Shown here: positions 15,159 to 23,638 of the stretch, one piece after another | How positions within the stretch are numbered: position 1 is the stretch's first letter | Layout of the letters: each line of letters starts with the position of its first letter | Assembly (NCBI RefSeq): GCF_026421305.1 | Contig: NZ_JAPJBQ010000005.1 | Location: 248,001-312,000, forward strand | Origin: Dyella silvae | Lineage (GTDB): Bacteria > Pseudomonadota > Gammaproteobacteria > Xanthomonadales > Rhodanobacteraceae | Reading direction: 5' to 3' | DNA: 64,000 bases | Made by a program: the position numbers and the translations under genes | The notes under the pieces: generated by a model | Database searches by the model: none | The model's input: the letters and a program-made list of their open reading frames with translations, nothing else | Told to the model about the DNA's origin: nothing

Positions 15159-17155
15159 CGCTCCAGCGCGTCGCCGAGCTTCTCCCTGAGCGGATCAAGG
15201 TACGCCGCGTACTTCGCCCACTGGTCCATGCCGTCGCGGAAGATCGGGCGGCGCACCTGCTCCGAGCTGGCGGTGCGCACGCTGCGCTCGGTCTTGTGGA
15301 ATTCAAGGCATGACGTCTCGAACGACAGGCCGCAGAAATCGAGAATGCGGCGCACGCTGCCTTCCAGATCGTCCACGACGTCCTCGTGATGCACGCGCAG
15401 CACGCGGCCGGGCAGCATACGGTCCCAGTGCTCCATCAGGTCGAGGTAGGTGCGGTAGTACCGCGCGATGTCTTCCATGCTGTAGGTGAATTCCTGGCCG
15501 CTCGCAAAAAGCTGCTTGAGGTTGCTGAAGCAGCACGCCATGGGTTCGCGCCGCGCGTCGATGATCTTCGCGTTGGGGAACATCAGGTGGATAAGGCCAA
15601 GGTGCCGGAAGTTATTCGGCATCTTGTCGATGAAGCGGGGCGCCTCGCCGCGGTAGGAACGCGTATCGCGCAGATACTTTTCTCCCAGCCGGCGGAAGTC
15701 CTCTGGCGACAGGTCGGCGAGCACACCGGGATAGCGCGGGTCGTCCAGATCCGGCTCGCGCCCTTGCAGGTCGAGCACGATGCGCGGGATGTCCGCGAGC
15801 TCCTGCGTGCCGTCAACCTGCGAATGCGAGGCGAGAATCTGTTCGAGCAGGGTGGAACCGGCACGCGGCAGGCCGACGATGAAGATCGGGTCGGGGCTGG
15901 GGTCGCCTGCACCCGCGCGGCTGGCCAAGAACTCGCGTGTGCACGTGTCGATCTGCCGGCGCGTATTGGTTTCGATGAGCTCGGGCCGGTAGCGGCTTTC
16001 TGCGCGCTTGAGGGCGTTGCCGCGCCCGTAGTGCTGCCACGAAGCATCATGCTCGCCACGATCTTCATACGCCTTGCCGAGCGCGAAACACAGGTGATAG
16101 CGATCCACCACGGACGTCTCAGGCGAACCCTCTGCGTCCGTCATGCGGTCGATCTCTTGGTCGGTGAAGCGATACGTCTTGAGATTCGCCAGGCTCCAGT
16201 ACGCATCGCCGAAACCGGGGCGTGCGGTGATCGCCGCGTGATAGGCGTCTATGGCTTCGCCGCGATGGCCTTGCGTTTTCAGCGCATGGGCGAGTGAGAG
16301 GTGCAGGTCCGCTGCGCCCGGTACGTCGCGCAGGAGTGCGCGGTACAAGCCGATGGCTCGCTCGTGCTCGCCAAGACCGACGTGGGCGCTGGCGTGCAGC
16401 GCACGGTAATCGAGATGTTGCGGGTCCAACGCCAGCAACGTTTCCATCTCTTCGCAGGCGCGCTGATACAGGTGTCGTTCGAACAACACTTTGGCGTAGT
16501 CGAATCGAGCGGCGTGGTAATCCGGCGCGATGGCGAGAGCGGCGCTGAGCAGGGTATCGGCATCGTCCAGAACGTCGCGCGCCACCGCGATGCGGGCGAG
16601 CAGGCGCATGCCTTCGACGTCGTTGCCGACGCGTTGCAGATAAGGGCGGATGACATGCTCAGCCTGAGTGACTTCGCCATCCGAAAAGAGGCTCGTCGCC
16701 AGCACCACCTCGGGCGCTAGGCGCTTGAGCGTGGCGACATGCGAGGCGGCCATCGCCGCGTTGGCCGGCTCGCCGGTCATCCGGTAGAGGCCTTCCAGCA
16801 GGTTCCAGCTTGAGGGAAGCGCGGGGTTGATGTTCACCGCGCGCAACAGCGCATCGATCGCCTGTGGCGCGTCGCGGCGTACCACGTGGCAATGGCCGCG
16901 TTCCTCATGCAGGCGGCTGAAGGCCGGGTGCCAGCGTTCGAGATCGACCAGCGTGCGCAAGGCGTCGTCGACCTGGCCCAGATGGCGCTGGCTTCTGGCG
17001 ACGACATGCAGCAGGTCGCGGTTCTCCGGCAGGTCGGCCAGCAGCGGCTGGGCTAGCGCCAGTACCTGCGCGTGGTTGCCTGCGGCTTGCAGCTGGCGAA
17101 GATCGTGGACGTGTTGTTCGACGGACATGGGGGGCGATTGCGCTGCAGGGTTCAT
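15143..17155 (-). CDS. TPR-repeat sulfotransferase family protein
   Basis: A 670-residue protein with two parts. Residues about 20-390 are TPR-like helical repeats (for example LHLSLAHALKTQGHRGEAID). Residues about 425-660 form a sulfotransferase domain with the PAPS 5'-phosphosulfate loop PIFIVGLPRAGSTLLEQIL, and the PNAKIIDARREP strand that carries the 3'-phosphate contacts. No signal peptide is visible. It is 76 bases downstream of the TonB receptor on the same strand; this pairing of TonB receptors and TPR-sulfotransferases recurs in Xanthomonadales and Alphaproteobacteria, and its purpose is unknown to me. The start is uncertain between 17155 and 17128 (MSVEQHVHDL); neither has a clear ribosome site. 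Confidence 0.88.
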   Translation of the reverse strand: MNPAAQSPPMSVEQHVHDLRQLQAAGNHAQVLALAQPLLADLPENRDLLHVVARSQRHLGQVDDALRTLVDLERWHPAFSRLHEERGHCHVVRRDAPQAIDALLRAVNINPALPSSWNLLEGLYRMTGEPANAAMAASHVATLKRLAPEVVLATSLFSDGEVTQAEHVIRPYLQRVGNDVEGMRLLARIAVARDVLDDADTLLSAALAIAPDYHAARFDYAKVLFERHLYQRACEEMETLLALDPQHLDYRALHASAHVGLGEHERAIGLYRALLRDVPGAADLHLSLAHALKTQGHRGEAIDAYHAAITARPGFGDAYWSLANLKTYRFTDQEIDRMTDAEGSPETSVVDRYHLCFALGKAYEDRGEHDASWQHYGRGNALKRAESRYRPELIETNTRRQIDTCTREFLASRAGAGDPSPDPIFIVGLPRAGSTLLEQILASHSQVDGTQELADIPRIVLDLQGREPDLDDPRYPGVLADLSPEDFRRLGEKYLRDTRSYRGEAPRFIDKMPNNFRHLGLIHLMFPNAKIIDARREPMACCFSNLKQLFASGQEFTYSMEDIARYYRTYLDLMEHWDRMLPGRVLRVHHEDVVDDLEGSVRRILDFCGLSFETSCLEFHKTERSVRTASSEQVRRPIFRDGMDQWAKYAAYLDPLREKLGDALERYRPG

Positions 17156-17231
17156 GCGTGATCTGTGTACGGAAGGAGGTGGGCTTGCGCCCACCCCCGC
17201 CATGCTCGACCCGTTTTGCGACGGCGAGATG

Positions 17232-19922
17232 TCAGAACTTGAACCCGAACTTCACCCCGATCACCCGCGGACGCAACGGCACTTCCGACTTGATGAACTG
17301 CGCCGACGAGGTGAACACGCTGGCGTGGCTATTGCTCAGGTTGGTGCCGTACAGGGAAAGATCCCAGGCGTCCTTGGCAATGCCTACGGAGGCGTCGTAG
17401 GTGGTGTAGCCCTCCTGCAGATAGCGCAGGTCCACGGTGGTCGGATACTGCACGCCTTCGCCGCTGGGATAGGTGGCCGGCTGGTTGTACATCGAGCCCG
17501 TATGGCTGGCGCCCACCATGGCGAAAGCCTTGTAGCCACCGGTAACCGTCCAGTCGTAGCGGGCGCGAAGGTTGAACTGCGAGCGCGGCGAGAACGCCGG
17601 CACGCTGCCGGCCGCGCCGAACGGATTCTCGAACGGCTGCAGGCCCTGGCCGGCGATGACCACCTGGGTGATGCACGCGCCGAAGGACGGCGTGTTCGGG
17701 ATGTTGCCGACGAGGCAAGGCGAGTTGGTCTGTTTGGATTTGTTGTACGAGCCCGATCCCATCAGGGTCAGCCCGTCGGTGACGCGTCCCTCGAACTGCA
17801 GCTCGATGCCGTCCACCTTGTAGTTCGGACCATTGACGCCGAACGTGGTGTTGCCGAGCACCTGCGGGTTGAAGAACTGCATCTGCACGTTGTCCCACTT
17901 CATGTGGTACAGCGAGCCGTTGAGCAACAGGCGGTCGTTGAAGAACGTGGTTTTGAAGCCAATTTCGTTGTTGGTCAGTGAGTCCGGCGCGTAGCTTAGC
18001 GGCTTGCGGTATTGCGGGCCGTCCGGGCCCTTTGCCACGTTCTTGGTGGTGCGGTTGAACGCACCCGGGCGGAAGCCCTGCGAGAAGGTGTAGTAGACCA
18101 TCGCGTCAGGCGTGATATGCCACACCAGGTTCGCGCGGCTCTTGAAGCCGTGGTACGCGGCGTCGAGATGCTCTGCCGTCATGCTGGTCGCGTCACCGCC
18201 TGCGCACTGGCCGTTGGGCACGTTCACGCAGTTGCTGCCGGTGGAGTACTGCGAGCCGCGCTGGTACTCGGAGTAATGGTAGTAACGCGTGCCTGCGGTC
18301 GCAGTGAGCACTTCGGGAATGATGTCGTAGGACACCGAGCCGAAGGCGGCGAACTGGCGGTACCCGCGCTGTTCGTCTTCACCGAACGCGGTGTTGTCGC
18401 TGCGCTGGCCAGGATCCACCTGTGCCGTGCCGGGGTACGGTACGACATTGGCGACGCACGGTGCGCCACCTGCAAGGGCCGAGGTGAGGTTGGGCGGCGT
18501 ACACGAGGGGATCGTCTTGTAGTTGAAGTTCATGTCGTCGAGGATCTGGAAGTCCTCGTAATACAGGCCACCGATGGCGCGCAGGCGGTTCTCTTCCGGC
18601 GTGCTGAAACGCAGCTCGTGGCTGAGGTGCGTGCTCTTGACCTGGTCGTTCCAGTAGCCGATGGGCGAATAGCAGGTGGGCGTGGTGCCTGCGCCCAGAC
18701 CTGAGCCGCCGCTGCAGTTGTAGTACCAGCCGCCGGCACTGCGCGAATAGTTGGTGTAGTCCTGCTGTTCGCTGATGTGGCGGTTGGTGTAGCCGCCGGT
18801 GTACACCAGCGAGACGTCGCCGATCTTGCCGTTGACCGTCCACGCGGTGTTGGTATTGCGGTCCTTGTCCCAGGCTGGCGCGAACGCGGTGATCTGCAGC
18901 GGCTGCAAGGATTGGCCATCCGAACCGATGGGGTAGGTCGACGACTGGCCCTGCGCATCCATTTCCTGGTAACTCTGGGCGATCAGCACGTTCCAGTCGT
19001 CGTTGATCTTGTAGAGCCCGGAGAGGCGCGCGCCCTGGTAATCGACCGGATTCCAGTTCTTCTGCGCCACGGCGTTGTTGTTGGCGACCGGGCTGCCCGG
19101 CACGGCGCAGTAGCCAGTGCCCGTCGGCAGGCCGTTCGGGCACAGGCCGCCGGTGGGCTTGATATTGGCGTAGAAGTTGCCGCCATCGTTGTTGTTGCGG
19201 GTGAACGTGCTGGGCACGTTGTCGATGTAGCCGCCGCGATGGTCGTTGTAGATCACGCCGCGCAGCGCAAACGTGCCGGGGATGATGGGCAAGTTGAGCA
19301 CGGCGCTGGCCGCGTTGTTCGGACGGCCGCCGCTCGTGATGCCGGTGCTCGCCTCGACATTGCCGCCGACCTTGTCCAGGTTTGGCTTGTTGGTGATGTA
19401 GCGCACGGCGCCGGCCTCGGCGCCGCCGCCGAACAGCGTGCCCTGCGGACCTTCGAGCACTTCCACGCGCTCCATGTCCGCCATGTAGACGTCGAGATTG
19501 CGCGCCGGGAACTGCATCGACTGGTCGTCGAGGTACACGGCAACATTGGGGAATGGCGCAATCGACGCGCTGGATTGATTACCCAGGAAGCCGGTGCTGA
19601 GGCCGCGCATATAGATGTTGCCCTGGCCGGGGCCATTCGCAGCGAACGTTACGTTGGGCAGGTATCGGATGATGTCGTCAAAGGTATTGATGTGCAGTTG
19701 CTGCAGCGTCGTGCCGGTGAACGCCTGCATGGTAATCGGCACGTCCTGCATGGCCTCGTTGGCATGCTGGGCGGTTACCGTGATCGAACCCAGCGTAGAC
19801 ACGGCCGCATCAGCCGCCGGTGCCGGCGGTGGCGCTGCTGGAGAAGTGGCGTCGTCGGCATAAGACACGCGAGCGACCGCGAGCGCGGCGAGTACCGCGC
19901 AAGTGATTGGATGGATCTTCAA
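17232..19922 (-). CDS. TonB-dependent outer membrane receptor
   Basis: An 896-residue outer-membrane beta-barrel for energy-coupled uptake. It has a signal peptide (residues 1-22), a TonB-box-like region (SITVTAQHANEAMQDVPITM), a plug with IRYLPNVTF and RVEVLEGPQGTLFGGGAEAGAVRYITNKP, and a barrel that ends in the classic aromatic C-terminus GVKFGFKF. No N-terminal STN signalling domain is present, so it is not the FecA type. The start is a TTG, supported by a strong GGGGAG ribosome site seven bases upstream and by the position of the signal peptide. Several Cys pairs occur in extracellular loops. The substrate is unknown; its position before a TPR-sulfotransferase and beside phosphonate genes suggests an organophosphorus or sulfonated compound. 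Confidence 0.94.
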   Translation of the reverse strand: MKIHPITCAVLAALAVARVSYADDATSPAAPPPAPAADAAVSTLGSITVTAQHANEAMQDVPITMQAFTGTTLQQLHINTFDDIIRYLPNVTFAANGPGQGNIYMRGLSTGFLGNQSSASIAPFPNVAVYLDDQSMQFPARNLDVYMADMERVEVLEGPQGTLFGGGAEAGAVRYITNKPNLDKVGGNVEASTGITSGGRPNNAASAVLNLPIIPGTFALRGVIYNDHRGGYIDNVPSTFTRNNNDGGNFYANIKPTGGLCPNGLPTGTGYCAVPGSPVANNNAVAQKNWNPVDYQGARLSGLYKINDDWNVLIAQSYQEMDAQGQSSTYPIGSDGQSLQPLQITAFAPAWDKDRNTNTAWTVNGKIGDVSLVYTGGYTNRHISEQQDYTNYSRSAGGWYYNCSGGSGLGAGTTPTCYSPIGYWNDQVKSTHLSHELRFSTPEENRLRAIGGLYYEDFQILDDMNFNYKTIPSCTPPNLTSALAGGAPCVANVVPYPGTAQVDPGQRSDNTAFGEDEQRGYRQFAAFGSVSYDIIPEVLTATAGTRYYHYSEYQRGSQYSTGSNCVNVPNGQCAGGDATSMTAEHLDAAYHGFKSRANLVWHITPDAMVYYTFSQGFRPGAFNRTTKNVAKGPDGPQYRKPLSYAPDSLTNNEIGFKTTFFNDRLLLNGSLYHMKWDNVQMQFFNPQVLGNTTFGVNGPNYKVDGIELQFEGRVTDGLTLMGSGSYNKSKQTNSPCLVGNIPNTPSFGACITQVVIAGQGLQPFENPFGAAGSVPAFSPRSQFNLRARYDWTVTGGYKAFAMVGASHTGSMYNQPATYPSGEGVQYPTTVDLRYLQEGYTTYDASVGIAKDAWDLSLYGTNLSNSHASVFTSSAQFIKSEVPLRPRVIGVKFGFKF

Positions 19923-20044
19923 GACTGTCTCCCCGAAAGGTGTAGTGGCCGAACCGCGTCGGCGTGCCTGGTGCTGCGTTGGAGCGAAGGCTAGGGAGGG
20001 TGGGTGAAATGCGAATGACTCGGACTAGGCAACTTTTGCGTGTT

Positions 20045-20062
20045 GTCTATACCTGTCTATGC
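20045..20062. promoter_or_regulatory. Candidate PhnF-type operator upstream of the TonB receptor
   Basis: GTCTATAC (20045-20052) and GTCTATGC (20055-20062) lie ten bases apart, about 125 bases before the receptor start. GTCTATAC matches the GTnTAnAC pattern described for HutC-type GntR regulators such as PhnF. The match is short and the link is inferred. Confidence 0.4.
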
Positions 20063-20133
20063 GTGCTGGAACTTGCGCTATGTCGATGCCGGCTTGAAGC
20101 CCGCTCAATCCCTCTTGAGCGCTTAATTCCCCT

Positions 20134-20257
20134 CACCGTCATCCCCGCGAAAGCGGGGATCCAGCGACTTTCGGCCTTCCGTAGCACTTAAAAGGCACTG
20201 GGTGACCAGCCTTCGGCTGTTGTGAAGCGCTTCCCGCTTTCGCGGGGATGACGGTGA
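20134..20257. repeat. REP-like element, family 1, two inverted halves
   Basis: GTCATCCCCGCGAAAGCGGG at 20138 and the inverse CCCGCTTTCGCGGGGATGAC at 20233 flank a 70-base core with TTCGGCTGTTG. The right part (20196-20257) repeats 188-254. It fills most of the 373-base gap between the TonB receptor and phnM; the rest holds only the operator candidate above. Confidence 0.7.
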
Positions 20258-20295
20258 TGTCATGACAAGGCCGTATCGAGATGTTGCAAGGGCTT

Positions 20296-21453
20296 TTAGA
20301 GTCGCTGCATGCCCGCAACCCACGCGGAACAAACCACCGGCTGGGAACGATGCATGCGTACGCGCAGCAGATCAGCACGCAGCCCATCGCCAAGGCGGCC
20401 CCGGTCGTCGAAACCGAGCACCGCAGCGGGTGTGGCGGAGACCGTGGCCATCGCATCTGGCAACGACCATCCCGCCTGCTCATGCAGGATGAACGCGCCC
20501 TGCAGCAGACTGGTCGGCATGTAATCGGAGGAAAGAATGTCCAGGCAGCCAGCGCGCGCCAGCGCGATGGCCGCAACGTTGCCGGCGTGCGAGCCGCCGC
20601 GCACCAGGTTGCTGGCGCCGGCCACGATGTGCAGGCCATGGTCTCTGGCGGCCCGCGCGGCGGCCAATGTGGTGGGGAACTCGCTGATGCGTGCGCCGAC
20701 AGCGACGGCTTCATTCACGTGAGCGGCATTGCTGTCGTCGTGACTGGCGACCAGCAGACCATGACGGTGCGCCAGGCGCATGACGCCGGCCAACTGTCCG
20801 TCGCGATGCTGGCTCTGCTGTGCGCGCCGCTCCTCCAATAGCGCGGAGAACTCCTCGTCACTCCACAGGATGCCGCTGCGGCCGTAGTACGTGCGGTACT
20901 GGCGAACGTCGTGATACTGGCGTTGGCCTGGCGTGTGATCCATCAGTGACAGCAAGCGCAGGTCCTTGCGAATCATCAACGGTTCGGCCAGCGCCAGCAG
21001 CCCTGGCCAACTCAGTTCGCAGCGCAGGTGCAGGTAATGCTCGCAGCGCAGCAGGCCGTGATCGCGCGCTTCGTCCAGCGCAGCCAGCGCATTGCGCAAG
21101 GTGTCGGTGCGCCCGCCGTCTTCCTCCAGATCGCCCAGCGCCATCGCGTCCAACACGGTCGTGATGCCTGCAGCCAGCAGCTGGGCATCATGCGCAAGCA
21201 TGGCCGGCAGCGCGGGCCATGGCGCACCGGCGCGCGGCAACAGATGTTTCTCGAGGTTGTCGGTATGCAGCTCGATCAGGCCGGGCAGCAGAAAATCGCC
21301 GTTGAAGTCGATGGCGTCCGCTGGCAGCGCGTCGCCCGTCCAGATGCGCTCGATGCGGCCCGCGCAGATCTCAGCGCCGCCCGCGATCACCTGGTCATGC
21401 AGTACCAGTCGCGCATTAGCAACGCGCCATGAATCGCCTTGCGCCGATGTCAT
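20296..21453 (-). CDS. phnM: PhnM-type alpha-D-ribose 1-methylphosphonate 5-triphosphate diphosphatase
   Basis: An amidohydrolase of 385 residues, close to E. coli PhnM (378). It has the motifs LPGLIELHTDNLEKH (about 58-72), HDAQLLAAGITTVLDAM, LHLRCELS near 140, LMDHTPGQRQY near 175, VASHDDSNAAHV near 240, EFPTT and the NLVRGGSHAGN...DILSSDYMP block, with the metal-binding His and Asp residues in place. In the C-P lyase pathway PhnM removes pyrophosphate from ribosyl-phosphonate triphosphate. Here phnGHIJKL are absent from the window. The start at 21453 (MTSAQGD) is taken because the upstream extension to 21891 runs across the phnF promoter and coding region. Divergent from phnF. Confidence 0.94.
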   Translation of the reverse strand: MTSAQGDSWRVANARLVLHDQVIAGGAEICAGRIERIWTGDALPADAIDFNGDFLLPGLIELHTDNLEKHLLPRAGAPWPALPAMLAHDAQLLAAGITTVLDAMALGDLEEDGGRTDTLRNALAALDEARDHGLLRCEHYLHLRCELSWPGLLALAEPLMIRKDLRLLSLMDHTPGQRQYHDVRQYRTYYGRSGILWSDEEFSALLEERRAQQSQHRDGQLAGVMRLAHRHGLLVASHDDSNAAHVNEAVAVGARISEFPTTLAAARAARDHGLHIVAGASNLVRGGSHAGNVAAIALARAGCLDILSSDYMPTSLLQGAFILHEQAGWSLPDAMATVSATPAAVLGFDDRGRLGDGLRADLLRVRMHRSQPVVCSAWVAGMQRL

Positions 21454-21531
21454 CCCCGCGAAAACTGGCCTGCCCATACTCGCTACCGATTCCAACCACA
21501 GCCTGCCACTCTGGGCCAGGAACATGCAGGA

Positions 21532-22281
21532 ATGATGGCAATCGACTTTCAGCCGCCGGATCGTTCGTGCGATGTGCCGGTATGGCGGCAGATCGAGCAG
21601 CAAGTGCTGCAGCAGATCCGCAGCGGTCAGCTCCGTGGCGGCGCCAGGCTGCCTTCCGCGCTGGAACTGGCGCGGCAGCTGCGCGTGAATCGGCATACCG
21701 TGCGCCGCGCACTCGACGCGCTGGAGGAGCGCGGGGCTATCCACGCTGACCCGGGCCGCGGCCTGCGTGTGCGAGAGGAGTGCTACGACTACGCCATCGG
21801 CCGGCGCACCAGCTTCAGCCGCAACATGAATAACCTCAACGTCAGTTCCGGCAACAAGGTATTGGGCACGGCGCTGGTGATGCCGCCACAACGCGTTGCC
21901 GAATCGCTCGCGCTGGCGCGCGGCGAACGGGCGTGGTGGATCGAATCATCGGCCTTTGCCGAGGGACGCGTGCTTGACCACAGCCAGGCATGGTTTCCCA
22001 TGGCGCGTTTTCCCCGGCTCGGCGAGGTGTTTCAGCGCACGGGATCGGTGAGTCGCACGCTGGCGGAGTTCGGTGTTGCCGATTACTTCCGCAGCTATAC
22101 CCGCGTGACGGCGCGCCTCGCAGGCACCGCCACCGGGAGCGTGCTGGAGCAGTCGCCAGACCTGCCGGTGCTTGAGGTCGAATCGCTTAACGTGGACGGA
22201 CAGAATCAGCCCGTGCAGTACGGGCTGACTTGTTTTGCGGCGGAGCGCGTGCAGTTGGTGTTGTCCACTGCTGAACGTTGA
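21532..22281 (+). CDS. phnF: PhnF-type GntR-family transcriptional regulator
   Basis: A 249-residue repressor-type protein with an N-terminal GntR winged helix (VWRQIEQQVLQQIRSGQL and LPSALELARQLRVNRHTVRRAL, about 15-60) and a C-terminal UTRA ligand domain (about 90-240, YDYAIGRRTSFSRNM, ARGERAWWIES and PVQYGLTCFAAERVQLVL), the HutC/PhnF subfamily. It is divergent from phnM with an 78-base gap, the usual place for an autoregulating repressor. The start may be 21532 or the next codon 21535, with AGGA just upstream. It probably senses a phosphonate or phosphate-related ligand and controls the surrounding locus; neither ligand nor operators are proven. Confidence 0.9.
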   Translation: MMAIDFQPPDRSCDVPVWRQIEQQVLQQIRSGQLRGGARLPSALELARQLRVNRHTVRRALDALEERGAIHADPGRGLRVREECYDYAIGRRTSFSRNMNNLNVSSGNKVLGTALVMPPQRVAESLALARGERAWWIESSAFAEGRVLDHSQAWFPMARFPRLGEVFQRTGSVSRTLAEFGVADYFRSYTRVTARLAGTATGSVLEQSPDLPVLEVESLNVDGQNQPVQYGLTCFAAERVQLVLSTAER

Positions 22282-22322
22282 AGTTCGGGGAATTTGCCGT
22301 TCGAGTACCCACACGCTAACCA

Positions 22323-22413
22323 ACCGTCATCCCAGCGAAAGCTGGGATCCAGTGCCTTTGATACGTGCGGCAAGATCGAAAGACACTGGATCCCAGCTTT
22401 CGCTGGGATGACG
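22323..22413. repeat. REP-like pair, family 1
   Basis: GTCATCCCAGCGAAAGCTGG at 22326 and its inverse CCAGCTTTCGCTGGGATGAC at 22392 lie about 35 bases apart between the converging phnF and FAD-oxidoreductase genes. They may act as a transcription barrier as well. Confidence 0.7.
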
Positions 22414-22453
22414 TAGACGCAATGACGAGGCTATGGGGAGAATTTGAAAACGC

Positions 22454-23638
22454 TCAGTGCGCTCTGGCGACCACGGGCTCCACGGTCTCAGCCTGCAGCT
22501 GACCACTCACCACTTCCTCCGCCAGACCAAACGACAGCGTCATGCCCAGCCCGCCGCCACCGATACCGTTGACGATGGTGACGCCCGGTTCGGCCTCGAT
22601 CACCAACTCGCTGCGCTGCCCGTCAGTGAGCTTGGCGTAGATGCCGTGCCAACTCTGCTTGACGTTCCAGCTCGGCAGATCGAGCACGCTGCGCAGGTAG
22701 TCGACGATCTTTCGGTTGATCGAACTCTCGTTGAAGGGCTCGTGCGTGTGACCGTATTCGTGCGAGTCGCCGATGGTAATTTCGCCCAGCCCGTTCTGCG
22801 CTGCCATCACGTGGATGCCCAGTGCGATCAGGTCCGCGTACTGTTCGGAGAGGCGCTCACGCAGACGTCCGATGCTCGGCGTGGCATGGAAACCGCTGTA
22901 GTGGGCCATGGTCAGGCCACCGCACACCACGGGACCCAGTTGGAACGGCGTGGGCTGCGCTTCCAGCCGTAGCATCTGCAGCTTGCACTTGGTGATCGCC
23001 AGGCGTTCGAACAGTTCGGGATAAAGCGTTTCGAAGTCGGTACCGCTGGCTACGTAAATAAGATCGGCGCCATAGCGGCGGCGGCCGCTCCACACCCACG
23101 GATGTTCGATGCGTGTCACGGCCTGACGCCAGTGGAATTCCACGCCATAGCGTTCGGTCAGCCACGCAGGCAGATTGCGGATGGCCTCGCGTGGATCCAC
23201 CACGAGTTCATCGGTGCTCAGCAAGGCGCCGCGCAAACCGTTGGATACGACGCCGGGCGCATGCTGGCGCACCTGCGCAGGATCGAGCGTGCGGCAGGGG
23301 CGGATGCCCTCGTTCATTGCCGCGTATTCGTTCATCACCGCCCATTCGTCGTCGTGATACGCGGCGATCAGGCTGCCGCTCGGTGCGGACCAGGTGCCGG
23401 TGGCGTCGCAGAACTCGCGCCACACTTCGCGCGAACGCAGCGCGCGCGCATACAGCGGACCGTTGGGCACGCCAATCGGCCAGATCGTGCCGAAGTTGCG
23501 CACCGACGCGCCCACGGCGCGCTCATGGCGATCGAACACCGTGACTTTGTAACCGGCCTCCGCCAGCGCGCGGGCCATGGCCAGCCCGACGATGCCTGCA
23601 CCGACCACGATCGCGGTGCGTGTTTGCGACTTGCTCAT
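22454..23638 (-). CDS. FAD-dependent oxidoreductase, TIGR03364-like (phosphonate-associated)
   Basis: A 394-residue DAO-fold flavoenzyme. The FAD-binding motif is VVGAGIVGLAMARALAEAG at residues 11-29, followed by VGASVRNFG near 48-56 and the C-terminal GIGGGGLGMTLSFGLAEEV FAD-contact region. Related enzymes of the TIGR03364 type sit in phosphonate gene clusters and oxidise amines such as aminoethylphosphonate or its N-methyl forms; that reaction is assigned by context. The start at 23638 (MSKSQTRT) overlaps the upstream DUF5690-like stop by four bases, with GGAAAG upstream. It is the last gene of a three-gene operon (hydrolase, transporter, oxidase). Confidence 0.88.
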   Translation of the reverse strand: MSKSQTRTAIVVGAGIVGLAMARALAEAGYKVTVFDRHERAVGASVRNFGTIWPIGVPNGPLYARALRSREVWREFCDATGTWSAPSGSLIAAYHDDEWAVMNEYAAMNEGIRPCRTLDPAQVRQHAPGVVSNGLRGALLSTDELVVDPREAIRNLPAWLTERYGVEFHWRQAVTRIEHPWVWSGRRRYGADLIYVASGTDFETLYPELFERLAITKCKLQMLRLEAQPTPFQLGPVVCGGLTMAHYSGFHATPSIGRLRERLSEQYADLIALGIHVMAAQNGLGEITIGDSHEYGHTHEPFNESSINRKIVDYLRSVLDLPSWNVKQSWHGIYAKLTDGQRSELVIEAEPGVTIVNGIGGGGLGMTLSFGLAEEVVSGQLQAETVEPVVARAH

